A stretch of 64,000 bases of DNA, from NCBI GenBank assembly GCA_020310875.1, contig CM035441.1:82383878-82447877 (forward strand), given 5' to 3'. Below the pieces are notes generated by a model that was not told the DNA's origin, searched no databases, and saw only the letters and a program-made list of their open reading frames with translations. Source of the stretch: Ceratopteris richardii (taxonomy: Eukaryota > Streptophyta > Polypodiopsida > Polypodiales > Pteridaceae). Positions within the stretch are counted from its first letter, which is position 1; each line of letters opens with the position of its first letter. Shown one piece after another: positions 21,631 through 32,460 of the stretch. The position numbers and the translations under genes are program-made.

Positions 21631-23030
21631 GTGAAAATAGGCTATTGTAGAAACTTTCTTTGGACCGCAGACCACAACAGAAGAGGGGTTCCTAAAATTA
21701 AATGGTCTACTTGCATCAGACAAGAAGATTGTGGGGGTCTAGACATTATGGATATTGAAGGCATGGCTGGAAAGCTGGTGGCAAAATGGATCATCAAGGC
21801 TTGGTGCAATTGTGAGACCTCTTGGGCCAAGCTCATCTTCAGGAACATGACCACGATCACGTTGGTGGGCCTCCCAGGTTGGAAGGAACTTGATCCCCTT
21901 ACCCTGCTATTCTCCCCAATTTTGGTTTCCCCTAAAGGCTTAAACCTTGTGTGCTTCCTATGGAAGAGTTGGAAAAAGTTCAAACATCTTATCAGAGTCA
22001 AAGAAGATTGGAAATGGACAATTGGCATCAGGCAAAATGACGTTCTCTAGTTTCCCATCTCGAGCATCAAGGGTGTGGCCTCCTAGAACCTTCAGCATGC
22101 CAAGAGGCTCTGGAACAAGGGATTCAAACATTGGAGACACCTCTGGAAACAAGAAACTAACCAATGTATCAGTTTTGAGGACATAAACCCCAAAATAAGA
22201 GTGACCCATGAAGAATGGACTCTCCTACAGAGTAGATGCCTCACTTGGGAATGTTCAAAAACCAGACTCCTCATTGGGTGTGATCAGCCATGCCACAAGG
22301 GTCTTATGTGGTGCAATGGCAATAAACTGTCCAAAATTCCTAGTATCAAGGAGAACTCAGACTACCATACCACACTTAACAAGGAGTGGTGAATGGCTTG
22401 GACAAGGCTCCGATTGGGATCTGAAGTTCATGTCCATCTGGCATCCCTTCATTGAGATCAAGCAAACGGTTCTCATGTGGCAAATTCTCCACCGTGGCAT
22501 CTGGACCAACCAAAAGGCTAACAAGATATGTGAGGCTCCACCGTGGTTCAAGCATTGCAATTGAAGCATAGAGGACCTGGGCCACATCTTCTTCAACTGC
22601 CCCAAGTCTCTTCAGCTATGGCGGATCATTGGAAAGATATTGAGACTACAGACACAAGTCACCTAGAAGCAAGCGCTCCTTGGAGAAGCAATCGGTTCCT
22701 CGACGACATTGTGGAATGCTATAAGAGGGGAAACCCTCTAGAAGATTTGGAGGGAGCAATGTGTCAACAATTTTGGGCACCCTCCTAAATAATGGTTGAT
22801 TGAGAAGCCACTTTTCTTGCTAGGCAAAAGAATCTCCAATTGTAAGAGGTCCCCACCTTTTAGACATCATAAAGTGTTTATTATCAAGAGCAAAAAGTTG
22901 AAACCCAAGTGGGCCCTGCATGAGGGGGATGAGAGAGTTGTTAACGTCCTTTGTAACTCTCTCTACTTCTGTGACCCCTGCTCTATGGGACTCATGTTGG
23001 AGGAGATGGTGGATAGTCTTCAGAGATGAA
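21631..23030 (+). pseudogene. LINE (L1-type) ORF2 C-terminal fragment
   Basis: Frame 1 reads FLWTADHNRRGVPKIKWSTC, EDCGGLDIMDIEGMAGKLVAKWI and, past a TAG at 22048-22050, AKRLWNKGFKHW. These are the thumb/connection blocks of plant non-LTR ORF2. Near 22390 the protein moves to frame 2: SIWHPFIEIKQTVLMWQILH, RGIWTNQKANKIC, then after a TAA EDLGHIFFNCPKSLQLW. This is the reverse-transcriptase zinc-binding region seen in plant LINEs. The endonuclease and catalytic RT upstream are absent, as expected for a 5'-truncated copy. The 3' end lies against the CoA-2 LTR at 23072. Confidence 0.85.
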
Positions 23031-23071
23031 GTGGTGTTGTTTAAACCTGCTTCACACCAACCAAGAACAAT

Positions 23072-24010
23072 TGTTGGAGAGTGTAGTGGGCCTTTTTAGC
23101 TTGCTAATGATCATAAATAATCACCTATGTTATTTGGAACATGATCCATTAATCAATGGATCAAAACATATAGGTAGGAAGTTGATCCAAGGTCATAGAC
23201 TTGCTATTTTTGTCTCTACACCTGTTCAATATATTGAACAGTGCTCGAAGCATGATAGCAATTATCCTGATTCCTTTTAGTGATGTCTAACCAATCATGA
23301 GTGATTTCAATAAAAAAGATGAACTACATGCTGAGTATGATGTTTAGCAAATCATGGGAGTGTCATGACATTGTCGGGATGCATCAGAGTACAGACCAGA
23401 GAGTAAAGAAATGATAATATCTCATGATTGAGATAACCAATGATTATGGGATTTTGTAACCACTAACTAAACAGTATACTGAATCTATGATGCTTTAAAT
23501 AATGAAAAATGATCAATCATACACTGAGAACAAGCTTTGAGAAGATCACTGTACTCATGTAGTCATGGCAGGGAAGTGAAGTGAAGATGTAATGAGAATG
23601 TATGTATTAGATCATATACAAATACAATGTCATTGGCAATAATCTATAGCACAATGTGGGAGAAGTTATTGAGATATGGAGTGAGCACTCAAATCACAAT
23701 GTATCCCTTTCAATTGATCCAAAAGTCGAGATATCACACGGATCATTTGATCCTCTTTTTATCGTTGAGGTTGGAGCCAATCTTTTGAATTCAAATTCAA
23801 AAGTTCACCTAAAAGTAAAGCCTAAACTATAGGATATATTCTCTCATCAATCAACTACCAAATGTATCAAGATTTGATGCTTCCTAACTCCACATGGAAG
23901 TAAGGTTCTTTTACAAAGGTAAATGTAATTGAATTTACAAGGCATTGATCATATAAGCTCCATGAGAAATATGCTAATCATCCAAGTATGTGGGCTTGGA
24001 TTCTATTGCA
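23072..24010 (-). repeat. 3' LTR of CoA-2
   Basis: 939 bases. On the plus strand it begins TGTTGGAGAG and ends TCTATTGCA beside the purine tract. Its ends follow the TG…CA rule and it aligns with the CoA-1 LTR (12652-13642) through most of its length, lacking about 90 bases near 23080. Confidence 0.78.
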
Positions 24011-24026
24011 CTAAAAGCTCCCCCTC
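24011..24026 (-). promoter_or_regulatory. Polypurine tract (CoA-2)
   Basis: On the minus strand GAGGGGGAGCTTTTAG lies directly before the LTR start (TGCAATAG). RNase H would leave this purine run as primer for plus-strand DNA. It confirms the direction of the element and the outer end of the LTR. Confidence 0.75.
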
Positions 24027-24046
24027 AAGCCTAACATGCTTGGTCT

Positions 24047-24410
24047 TCATTCCTCCTTGATCTCTTGCAAACCAATCATCAATTTGAACATGTTCATCTT
24101 GTTTCCATCCAAAGACTTTGTGAGTATATCTTCATATTGTAAATGAGTTGATATGTAAGACAACTGAATGTCCTTGCTAAGAAATTTCTCCCTTACATAA
24201 TTATAGTGCACTTCAATGTGCTTAGTCCTTGCATGATATACAGGATTAGCAGCCAAATGAAGTGAACTAGTGTTGTCTCCAAAAATAATTGGAGTGTAAG
24301 AATGTAACCTCAAATATGCATAGAGTTGCTTGAGCCACATAGCCTCTTGAGTTGCATTTGCTAAACCTTTGTATTTTGTCTCTATAGATGACAAAGCCAT
24401 AATTAGTTAC
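24047..24410 (-). pseudogene. RNase H C-terminal part (CoA-2)
   Basis: The frame reads ALSSIETKYKGLANATQEAMWLKQLY, IIFGDNTSSLHLAANPVYHARTKHIEVHYNYVREKF, ISTHLQYEDILTKSL. This is the conserved end of copia pol, with the catalytic Asp in FGDNTSS and the terminal D-x-L-T-K-x-L block. A TAA lies just upstream, and the N-terminal half is missing where GyA-2 begins. Confidence 0.88.
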
Positions 24411-25280
24411 TGTTGCAGAAAAAAGAGGAGCCCAAAAAAAAATTCAAATTATGAGCATAATTTTTGTTCTTCGAAAATCCTATGAAATTCCCATGAAACC
24501 ATGTAAATGCACTAGAGGAGTCCTCTAGATGCATAATCCCAATTCATTGTATTATAACTCTTGTAAACTGGTAGGAAATTAGAGTTAGCCAATAAAAGTG
24601 TCGGTCTTTTGTGTGAAAAGACCATTTTTAGGGTGCATATATATAAGTCACTTGGTGACTCTTGTAAAAAACTTTTTGCCGTTGTGAAGAATTGAAGAAG
24701 AATTTCGAATTTGCTTCTTTCTTGTTGATTTCCTCTTTCTTCATGATCTTTTGTGTGTGTGTGTGAGTGATTCTTGACATGTGTATGTAGGATTGTTGTC
24801 TATCCCTTCCCTTCGCTTTTGGACTACAGTAGTGTGTGTGTGAGCAATTACGAGTTGTGGAGTGAGTGTTGGTGTTTCCTGCCATTCATTGTTTTGCTCA
24901 TAACTTGATATGTGTTCCTCAGATTCGAGTGAGACCAATAGATGTGTTTTGTGGAGAGCTTCGAAATGAACCTGCTATTGACCATATTTGGAGTTCGAAG
25001 CTGAGAGAAAAGCTCGAATTTGTGCTTACTGCTGTAAATGGTATTGTGGCATGCATTTTCAGAGGATTAGTGAGAGTTAGTTGAGTCTTTTCACATGCAT
25101 TGTAGCTTAACCACTTCACTTACCATCTTGTGTGCACATGTCTTCATACACTTGGTTCTCATGGTTTCTCGGATTGATAATTAAACATGTATTAGTCCAC
25201 CACTATATGCACTTGTGGGGCGATTGAGGTCTAGTCTCATTGACACAAGTCCCTAAGACTTCACTACTTAGGTACACACA
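24411..25280 (+). repeat. Probable 5' LTR of GyA-2
   Basis: The right end is well placed: ACACACA at 25274-25280, four bases before the primer site. A TATA box lies at 24636-24647. The left end is set at TGTTGCAG (24411), where CoA-2 coding sequence stops, but the 3' stub at 45137 begins TGACAAAGG, which does not match, so this boundary is uncertain. The segment includes a TG-rich run at 24751-24770. Confidence 0.5.
24636..24647 (+). promoter_or_regulatory. TATA box in GyA-2 LTR
   Basis: CATATATATAAG in the probable 5' LTR, about 640 bases before the primer site. Position and orientation fit an LTR promoter driving leader and gag transcription. No other core promoter element was identified. 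Confidence 0.5.
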
Positions 25281-25284
25281 TTGT

Positions 25285-25302
25285 TGGCACCGTTGCTAGG
25301 GA
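25285..25302 (+). promoter_or_regulatory. Primer binding site, tRNA-Asp type (GyA-2)
   Basis: TGGCACCGTTGCTAGGGA matches the complement of the plant tRNA-Asp 3' end (TGGCGCCGTTGCCGGGGA) at 15 of 18 bases. This tRNA is the known primer of many Tat/Athila-type elements. The site fixes the LTR end and shows that the gag at 26657 belongs to a plus-strand element starting here. Confidence 0.8.
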
Positions 25303-26656
25303 ATAAACCTAACCAAGGTGCCTTCATGATGGTTAGAGCTCTAGAGTGAAGCAATCATACTTGTAGAAGTGAATTCGTTCGTTAGCAAGTAGTCAAGCAC
25401 TTTAGCACTTGTTACTTCACACTCTTGAGGTGTGTGTGATGAGTTTTTAGGGTTAGGGTTAGGAGTGAGGAAGTAAGGGAAGAGTTAGGGTTAGGTAAGA
25501 GAGAGGAGTAGAGTAGGGAGAAGTAGATTACACTAAGAAAAACCCCAAAAAAATTGTCAAAATTAGTTCAGTTTAGGCCTTAGGCAACACAAAGCTATAA
25601 AAACCAAAAAAATCAGTTCAGAGAGTCATTTGTGAGATTCAGTATCGTGAGGAGAGCAGCGATCGGTATCACAGCAGTGGTGTCGTGCCTAGTAAGCAAG
25701 GAAAATTTCTAGTGAGCCCAAACCTTAGGCAAGGCATCCTTGAAGGTGAGTTACACAAATTTTTGATATCAAAAACACCTCAAGAACACACACGCGCATG
25801 ATTAAAGTCATTTCTAGTATCGTGGGCATAGCATAGAGTTTTTTGATATCCATTAGGTGATACAAGAGAGCAGAGAATAAACATTTTTGCACAAAAGAAT
25901 TTGATTTTGGAGCATTTTTGGCTGAAGTATTACGATCAGTTGAGTTTTGGTATCGTAATACCGAAATTCCCTAGTATCGCAATACTCGCCTAGTATCATA
26001 TCGCTGCATACCCACTTGAGGTATTGCAATACCATTTTGGTATCGTATCATCAAGTCCTAGAATCGCGATCGCGGTCACCAATGGTATCGTATCATGGTA
26101 TCATATCATGCCGATCACTGTATTGTATCGTGCTGGTTACGGTATCGTATCATCGATCGAGCGGTATTGTATCATGTGTAAGGTTGGTATCACATCGCCA
26201 ACTCAATATCGTATCGTGTATAACTTGGTATCGTATTGCCTACGTGGTATCATATCACCTCCTATTCTAGTATTGTATCATCCGATCCTTTGGTATCATA
26301 TCGCGCATAGAGCCAGTATCGTATTGTGAGTTACATCAATATCGTATCGTGTAAATCCTGGTATCATATCGTTTAGTGAGCAGTATCGTATCGTGACTGC
26401 CTTGGTATCGTATCGTGGGGTTGCAAAGGTATCGTATCGTCTCCACCTCTAGTATTGTATGGTGCCACTCAGTGGTATCGTATCGCTGAAGGTTTTTGGT
26501 ATCATATCGTCAAGTGTAGAAGTATCATATTGTATGTGTGGTATCACCAAGGGTGGTATCATCCACAACTACTCAAGCTATTTGGGAGCCAAATTTGAAG
26601 TGATTGAGGATCTAAGTAAGGGGAAGTAGAGAGTGGACATAGATCCAAAGGGGTGA
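25303..26656 (+). other. GyA-2 leader
   Basis: A 1.35-kb stretch between primer site and gag without convincing coding content. It contains two short TTAGGG-like runs (25448-25495), a Ser/Ala-poor stop-rich middle, and the regular motif array described separately. Retroelement leaders hold packaging and dimerisation signals, which is one possible role for the array. Confidence 0.7.
25950..26567 (+). repeat. Array of GTATCGTATCG-like cores, 22-23 bp period
   Basis: About 27 copies of a core close to GTATCGTATCGTG (variants with A or T in place of C or G, such as GTATCATATC and GTATTGTATC). Core starts I read include 26120, 26142, 26164, 26187, 26206, 26228, 26247, 26270, 26293, 26316, 26339, 26361, 26383, 26405, 26429, 26452, 26475, 26499 and 26522. 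The 10-11 bases between cores show no obvious similarity. The core is itself two GTATC units. The period falls off at both ends (19-28 bp before 26085, 15-19 bp after 26522). Confidence 0.9.
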
Positions 26657-29425
26657 ATGAACTTAAGATCAAGATGGGTGCTAAGTAGCCAGAGAAGTGT
26701 CATCTCATCGATAGGAAGTGCAACCCAAGCGAGTCATCACTCGATCTACGCGGACACCTCTAGTGATTTAGAGGAGGAACTACCCATGGCCTCAGAGGAC
26801 ATGCATGGTTCTGTTCCCACGGAGAACTTTATGTCAACTTTGGAGGGTGAATACTGCACCTCTCTGCAGTATGTGTCAACAAATCGGCAAGGAATCCCTA
26901 TTTACCTTGATGGTTTAAATAGGTTTGTTGCTAGAATGGTAAACTCTACCGAGTCAGAAATAGTGGCCAAACCCGCAATTAAGTATGAGGGAGGAGTGTA
27001 CATGGATAAATTAGGTCACATCTACGTAGTGACAGAAAACCCAGATCAGATGAATGAGAGAGGGGAACTAGAGGGACAAGGAAACTCGGGAAGATCTAAC
27101 CTTGAAGAACTAGTGACTACACCAAAAGGTAAGTCTGTGGTGACTTGAGTCTTGAGAGGGGATTTGATACCTCAAGATGACTATCTGTTGGACGTGTACA
27201 TGATCCATGGGCCACACCTATTGTTACAAACTGATTCACCCACACGAGGACAGGATGTAAGCCTAATGACTTTTTATGATTTGAAGGATCCTGAAGATGA
27301 GTCAAGAGTCAAATACCTAGACTAGAACCAAAGAAGGTATTAGCCAGTAGATACAGTTGATAGATCTCAATTTAAGTATATGGGGTTGCCTGTATTCCCT
27401 CCTCGAGAGCACACAACTACCTCACACAATCCTTTTGGAACTCATCCAGGAATAGAGAATACAATGTCAAGACAAACGAGACAGCCAAGTGTTCCCAACT
27501 GAACTCATGTGCAATTCACAATGCCAGGAGTGAAGTCACACAACCAAACCCACCCAGGAATAGGTAACATGAACCATCCACCCATTAGACCAAGGCCACA
27601 TCTAGGTGTGCAACCAGGAATACCTCCAATTAGACTAGCAATTCCTGTGATGCCCAGACCACCAGAACCTATAAGAAGGTTGAGACCAATTCAAGTTGCT
27701 AAATGTATGAGAAATCACTATGATGGAATGGGAGAACCATATGATCATATAATAGAATTTAAGCAGGTATTACGAGTCGAACAAGTGGATGACTTCTTTG
27801 TTGAGTATGAGTCCTTTGGATTAACCCTCACAGGGATAGCCTTGACTTGGTTCCAACCATTGGATCCAAATCAATTTGGAAATATTGAGCAATTTTGTCA
27901 AGAGTTCATTGGAGAATTTACCAAGAGAGAGATTGAACACAACTGGTCATCCTTAATTCATAGTTTCAAACAAATCCCAAATGAAACCATAAAAACCGTT
28001 GCCCGAAGATTCAACCAATATGTTGATAGGTGCCCAATAACAGAAAGACCCTCCTAGCAAAAAATGATATCACTATTCTTGGACGGATTGACTAATGGAA
28101 CATTGAGAACCATAGTTTACGTAAAAATGCTCCAGACATTGAGTGAGTGTCTCCAAGAATGCATTGACCTAGAAGACAATCTAGCTAATGACATCAAAAG
28201 TACGTCAAGCCACAGTAAATCAGAGGACACCAGGATCACAGTGACTACTAATTCTAGTAATGTGGAGGAGCTGGCAGAATTGGTAGCCAAGAAGTTAAGA
28301 GTCCATGGACATAGGAATTACCAAAACCCACCAATGAGTATGCTGATACTACGGAGATGCAACCTATGTGGTGGAGATCACCCATCTCACATGTGTGCAA
28401 GAGGAGGAATAGGCATGTCTCAAGCTTACCCATACAATAGGCAACCACCCCAAGGACCCAACCTGAACTACCATATTGAGCAAAAATACACCAATCATAC
28501 TACTGAAAATTGCCCTTTCAACAGGCAATCAAGGCCCATGAATCTACCTCAGTATAGGCCTTATGGATACCCTCCTAGAGAACAAGGGAGAGATATCCCA
28601 AGATACAACCCCTATCCAGGCCCATCAAGAGCACCTAGACCTTATGAGAAAGGTGGATTTGGACAACCACAGCTAGTATTAGGACAACAACCACCCCTTC
28701 CATAGAACGTAGTGCCAGTTAAATATACTCAACCAGAGGAAAACATGGAAAGAGCCATAGTGCCAGCTACACCTTTAGCTAGCACAGAAACAATGAATCA
28801 GGGATACGAGAAAACCCAAGGAGAATACTACCCCTATGACACCAGTTTGACGGAGTATGACCAAACTTATGACCAACAATATTATGGTTATGAAGAATAT
28901 GACAACACCTATGGGCCAGAGTATGCAAATCTAATGTACACTGCACCTAAGACACCAACACCCATGAGACTGCCCCTTAGACCACCTATGCCAAAGGGAC
29001 CATGCTATAGATGCAGAGGAGATCACTTCATAAGAGAATGCAACCTGCCATACAACCCACCACCTCCTATGACTTGGGAAGGGTACTGTAATGAATGTGG
29101 AAAGGAACATCTATTTAGAGATTGTCCAAAGAATCCCAATAAGACTCATAACACAACACAAATTAATGTGGTTGAAGTAATCGAATACTCAAGAAATGCT
29201 AAGGAGTACACAGTACCATTAAAAGCTATCACACGAGCACAAGCCAAAGGACAAGAGAGAAAGAAATTAGACTCTGAAAAAGAGACAAACAAGGACCTAG
29301 AACCCAAGACACAAGTAGTGGAAGATTTGGAAGATCTGCGAGACAGTAACCAAACGAAGAAGATGCAAAGTTGGAAAACGAGAAGGGACAAACTTAGAAA
29401 GAAATGGACAAAAAATAACACCTAG
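26657..29425 (+). pseudogene. Gag with three short-spaced zinc knuckles (GyA-2)
   Basis: One frame with about six in-frame stops (near 27146, 27322, 27343, 27500, 28055 and 28703). The N-terminal part is unrecognised; a Pro/Arg-rich stretch follows (27520-27690), then the capsid signature LTLTGIALTWFQPLDPNQFGN and FCQEFIGEFTKREIEHNW (27820-27950). Three knuckles come next: CNLCGGDHPSHMC (about 28359), CYRCRGDHFIRECN (about 29007) and CNECGKEHLFRDC (about 29087), all CX2CX3HX4C, one residue shorter than normal. A fourth remnant (NHTTENC) lies near 28490. A Tyr/Asp-rich tract separates knuckles one and two. The end is Lys/Glu-rich. Confidence 0.85.
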
Positions 29426-30256
29426 GAGGATAAGAAGGATGTAAAAGATAGTAGGAAACTGTAGGAACTGAAAGCGCAAGATAAGACACCACCTAAATCC
29501 CAACCCCGGAAACTAGATAACCTAAGATCAATCTTAGCATATCCAATGCTAGCAGACCTAGACATGTGGTTGAAAGCATATCAATATAGAATCACGACTA
29601 GAACAAACATAGAGCAGCATGAGAAACTCTGCCCACAAGGGGAATTAGAGAAGGAGAGACTGGCGATATGCAGAAAGCTCATAGAGGTAGCCCAAGCCAC
29701 TCTTAGAGAAGACTATCACAGTCCTCTAAGAGACAGGAATAACTGAGGATCAATACAATGAGTGTTTTAAAGAGAATGATTAGAAATCAACGAGAACACC
29801 TAAGGAGAAAGATAGTAAGGAAGAACAACAGGCACTCGAGACAAATCCATTTCTATAGTCCCTAAAATAGAAGTTGATTGGCCACAAGACTTGTGGGCTA
29901 AGATTCAAGAAGACCAGTGGAAGAAGAACGGAAGTTCAAGTCCACCCTTTGAGGAGTTGGACACTGAAGAAAACCAGTCGACTCCAAATTTGGATGAAGT
30001 ATATGAAGAGGTTTTTATGTTAGACCGAAATAGGGAGGAAGCACACAGCATTTTCACCTAGCCAAACTATATGGAAGAATACGAGAAAAGGTCTATAGTT
30101 TTTCACGCTCCCACTATTCGAGGCAAGGAAAATGGGTCTTCAGGTGAGACCTCTCACAATTTATTAGAACTCAAGAAGACCAAGGTACAATGTTAATTGA
30201 CCTTGGAAGATTTACTACGAGCCAAACCGCAATTATGGAAATGGTTGGCGGGATAG
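29426..30256 (+). pseudogene. Gag-protease linker (GyA-2)
   Basis: The frame of gag continues with stops through 29546-29746 (MLADLDMWLKAYQYRITT, LCPQGELEKERLAICRKL) and further polar text to the protease. No known domain was recognised. The continuity of frame over this stretch shows that it was coding in the parent element. Confidence 0.6.
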
Positions 30257-30940
30257 TTGAAACTAGAAAATGAGGAGAATAACAAGAAAAATAGAGAAAC
30301 TGAAGCCCCTTCTACCATACAAATCCCTATGGATAAAGTTGGAGAATCCAGTGAGGAGGATGAGGGCAACACATGCTTACCCATCACATATAATGGATTC
30401 AATACTAAAGCCATACTAGACATAGGAGCAAGTGTAGGCATATCCACCAAAGAAATTTGGGAGAAATGGGGAAAGCCAACCCTGCGACCAACATGTATGA
30501 AGCTTCAATTAGTAGATGGCCATGTAGAGAGACCCCGAGGAATACTGGAGAAAATTAAGTTTACTACCTGCAGAGTAGAATTCAAACACACTTTAGTCAT
30601 ATGCCAGTTTGGAAAAGCAAATAATTATGAGATGATTTTAGGATGACCCTTCATGAGACAACTCAAGGTAGTACAAGACTGGGGAAGAGACACATTATAC
30701 CTACAACATCAGGGGACTACTACCAAAATCAATTTGCATACATTTTCATATAGGGATGTACCCCCACTACAATGGAACCCCATACACAAGGAAGAGGATG
30801 ATTTGTCAATTCATAGTGCGGGTTCAAGCGACCAATCATGGATGCATGAGGATGCTCAACTATGGATGTGTAAGGAAGCAAAACGGGAAGAGAAAAGGCT
30901 CAAATATGGCCTATTAGTTATCGAAATTACCGGCTTGTAG
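30257..30940 (+). pseudogene. First aspartic protease (GyA-2)
   Basis: After a Glu/Asn-rich lead-in, the retropepsin reads LPITYNGFNTKAILDIGASVG, with the active site D-I-G at 30419-30427 in place of D-S/T-G. The second block is YEMILG followed by TGA (30644-30646) where Trp is expected, then PFMRQLKVVQDW. This domain, upstream of RT, is the standard gag-pol protease. The Ser/Thr to Ile change would probably harm activity. Confidence 0.8.
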
Positions 30941-30948
30941 ATGATCCT

Positions 30949-31487
30949 ATGTACATGCCTCGAATTTTCTCCGATGAAGCATTCGAACAACACGGTTGGA
31001 TGGAGATTCTAGCCACCTTAGATGTGTGTGTAAAGGAAGAGGTATTAACCATGAATGGATGTGTGGACGAAGAGGGTTATGATATAAGCTTTTACATGGT
31101 AGTCCTTCAAGAAGTAGAGGCAGGAGAAGTATTAGAAAAGGAATGGAAGGAGGAGTACAAAAGCATAGAAATGGAACCAAAATTTGATTTGGAGGAATGA
31201 TATTTGGAAGTAATTCAAACCAATGAAACAAAAGGAACACTAAAGGTATTAGCAATAGAGGTAGCCCAGACAAGACCTAAACATGAGGAGATGTTAGATA
31301 AGGCAGAACCCACCCCATACCTTTTTTAAGTCCCAGAGCACGTCAAAAGATATGAAGTAGAGGAGAAGAAGATAGCTATTCAAATGCCCAAAAGAGAGGC
31401 AAGAGAAGGAGAAGTATACGACAACAAGGAACAAATGGAGAAAGTAATAGTGGCCATGGAAGATGGAGATGAAATATGTATGTACAT
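30949..31487 (+). pseudogene. Protease-RT linker (GyA-2), 5' of NA-1 insertion
   Basis: Frame 1, shifted from the protease frame near 30945. It is acidic (EVEAGEVLEKEWKEEYKSIEME) and continues past stops near 31198 and 31327 to DEICMY at 31485, where NA-1 begins. The reading resumes in the correct phase at 40470, after the insertion and its target duplication. Confidence 0.7.
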
Positions 31488-31701
31488 TGGGAGAAATGGA
31501 GAATGACGTGCTTGGGACTCACCTCCTAGCCTATTTATAGCCCTTGCCTAGTCACCATCTAGAGTTCTCTCCAAGGTTCCTCTACTCATCTAGCCATCAT
31601 GAGTAGGTACCTCATATGAACTCTTTGGCTTTTGGCCTTCACTATCCCCCAAGCAAGGAACTTCTCGTTCCTCCAACCATGTACATCTCTCGAATATAAC
31701 A
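31488..31701 (-). repeat. 3' LTR of NA-1
   Basis: 214 bases, TGGGAG at the outer end and AATATAACA at the inner end on the plus strand. It contains a minus-strand TATA box (GGGCTATAAATAG) at about 31531-31543. From about 31511 to 31701 it matches the right-hand LTR closely; the outermost 25 bases do not. Confidence 0.75.
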
Positions 31702-31716
31702 CTCTCTCCCCCTTCT
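31702..31716 (-). promoter_or_regulatory. Polypurine tract (NA-1)
   Basis: AGAAGGGGGAGAGAG on the minus strand, directly before the LTR start TGTTATATTCG. It sets the direction of NA-1 and marks the left LTR as the 3' one. Confidence 0.7.
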
Positions 31717-32280
31717 AAAGATCATTACCCTCAATGATATAGGAGCTATAAACCTAGGAATCAAAATCTGTGATTCCAAATAATAAAAGTAGAGTGTGGT
31801 AGGTGTCTGAAATACTAGATAATCAAAAAGTAAACAACTCGTCTCTCTGTTTTTTGTCTAGCATTTCCACCAATAAATAGTAATCCTTGCTTTGGGCATA
31901 TTGTAGGAGTCCCTCTGAGGCCCAATGAGTCCATATGTGCGTAGCATAAGTACTCGGAATATCCTCGGACTCCCTATGCCTAGACCTTGACCACTAATTA
32001 GTGATAGCTTGTCACTTGTAGAAACCTTGGCAACTTGCCCTTGTCTCCCTGGAATACCCATTGACTGCTTGTCATTTGGTATAATTGTGCGAAATCACTT
32101 ACTCCACCAGAGTAATGAAAACTATTATGCTAATCCAAAACAATGTGACTATGTCCCAATCTCTGTGGAAAAATACTTAAGATAAATGGAATTCTTTTCC
32201 AAGTAGTGTTTAATCTCTAAGCTCAAGTAAATCTGCTTGATTTACTCACTATAATGAAATAAAACTCAAGAAAATCTCAT

Positions 32281-32460
32281 CATGATCCAAACTATGAATC
32301 CAAAATGACAATCTATCAAGGATCCAGACTATAGACCAAGATATCAATATGTCAATGATTCAAACTATGGACCAAGATCTCAATTTGTCACATCCAAATT
32401 ATGGATCCAAATCTCGATTTATCATATATATATAATCCAAAATATGGATCAAAATCTCTC
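32281..32460. repeat. Degenerate 36-40 bp tandem repeat in NA-1
   Basis: Five units of the type GATCCAAACTATGGA followed by CCAAGATCTCAAT and TTGTCA, each diverged. The repeats begin near ATGATCCAAACTATGAATCC and end at ATATGGATCAAAATCTC. The fourth unit includes a TATATATA run. Confidence 0.75.

Larger units (their letters stand above)
23072..24410 (-). mobile_element. CoA-2, Ty1/copia 3' end
   Basis: It contains an RNase H end, a purine tract and a complete-looking 3' LTR, all on the minus strand. The LTR is related to that of CoA-1, so both are of one family. It is inserted just beyond the LINE fragment. The right end is cut at about 24410, where the next element (GyA-2) starts, so most of pol and the 5' LTR are gone. 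Confidence 0.85.

Noticed and set aside
22376..22605. Minus-strand frames over the LINE
   Set aside because: The plus strand carries the recognisable LINE zinc region; the minus frames are shadows.
25448..25495. Telomere-like GGGTTAGGGTTAGG runs
   Set aside because: Only two short imperfect runs inside a retrotransposon leader, not the plant TTTAGGG heptamer array; no sign of a fused telomere.
26016..26329. Overlapping frames of 84 and 101 codons in the leader
   Set aside because: They translate the GTATC array (repeats of S-Y/V-S-Y type) and are a by-product of it.
25950..26567. CRISPR-like array
   Set aside because: Repeats of 12 bp with 10-11 bp between them are too short, the cores vary, the DNA is plant and no cas gene exists. 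It is kept as a leader repeat.
30947..31273. Minus-strand 108-codon frame with membrane-like text
   Set aside because: Complement of the acidic GyA-2 linker; no independent support.
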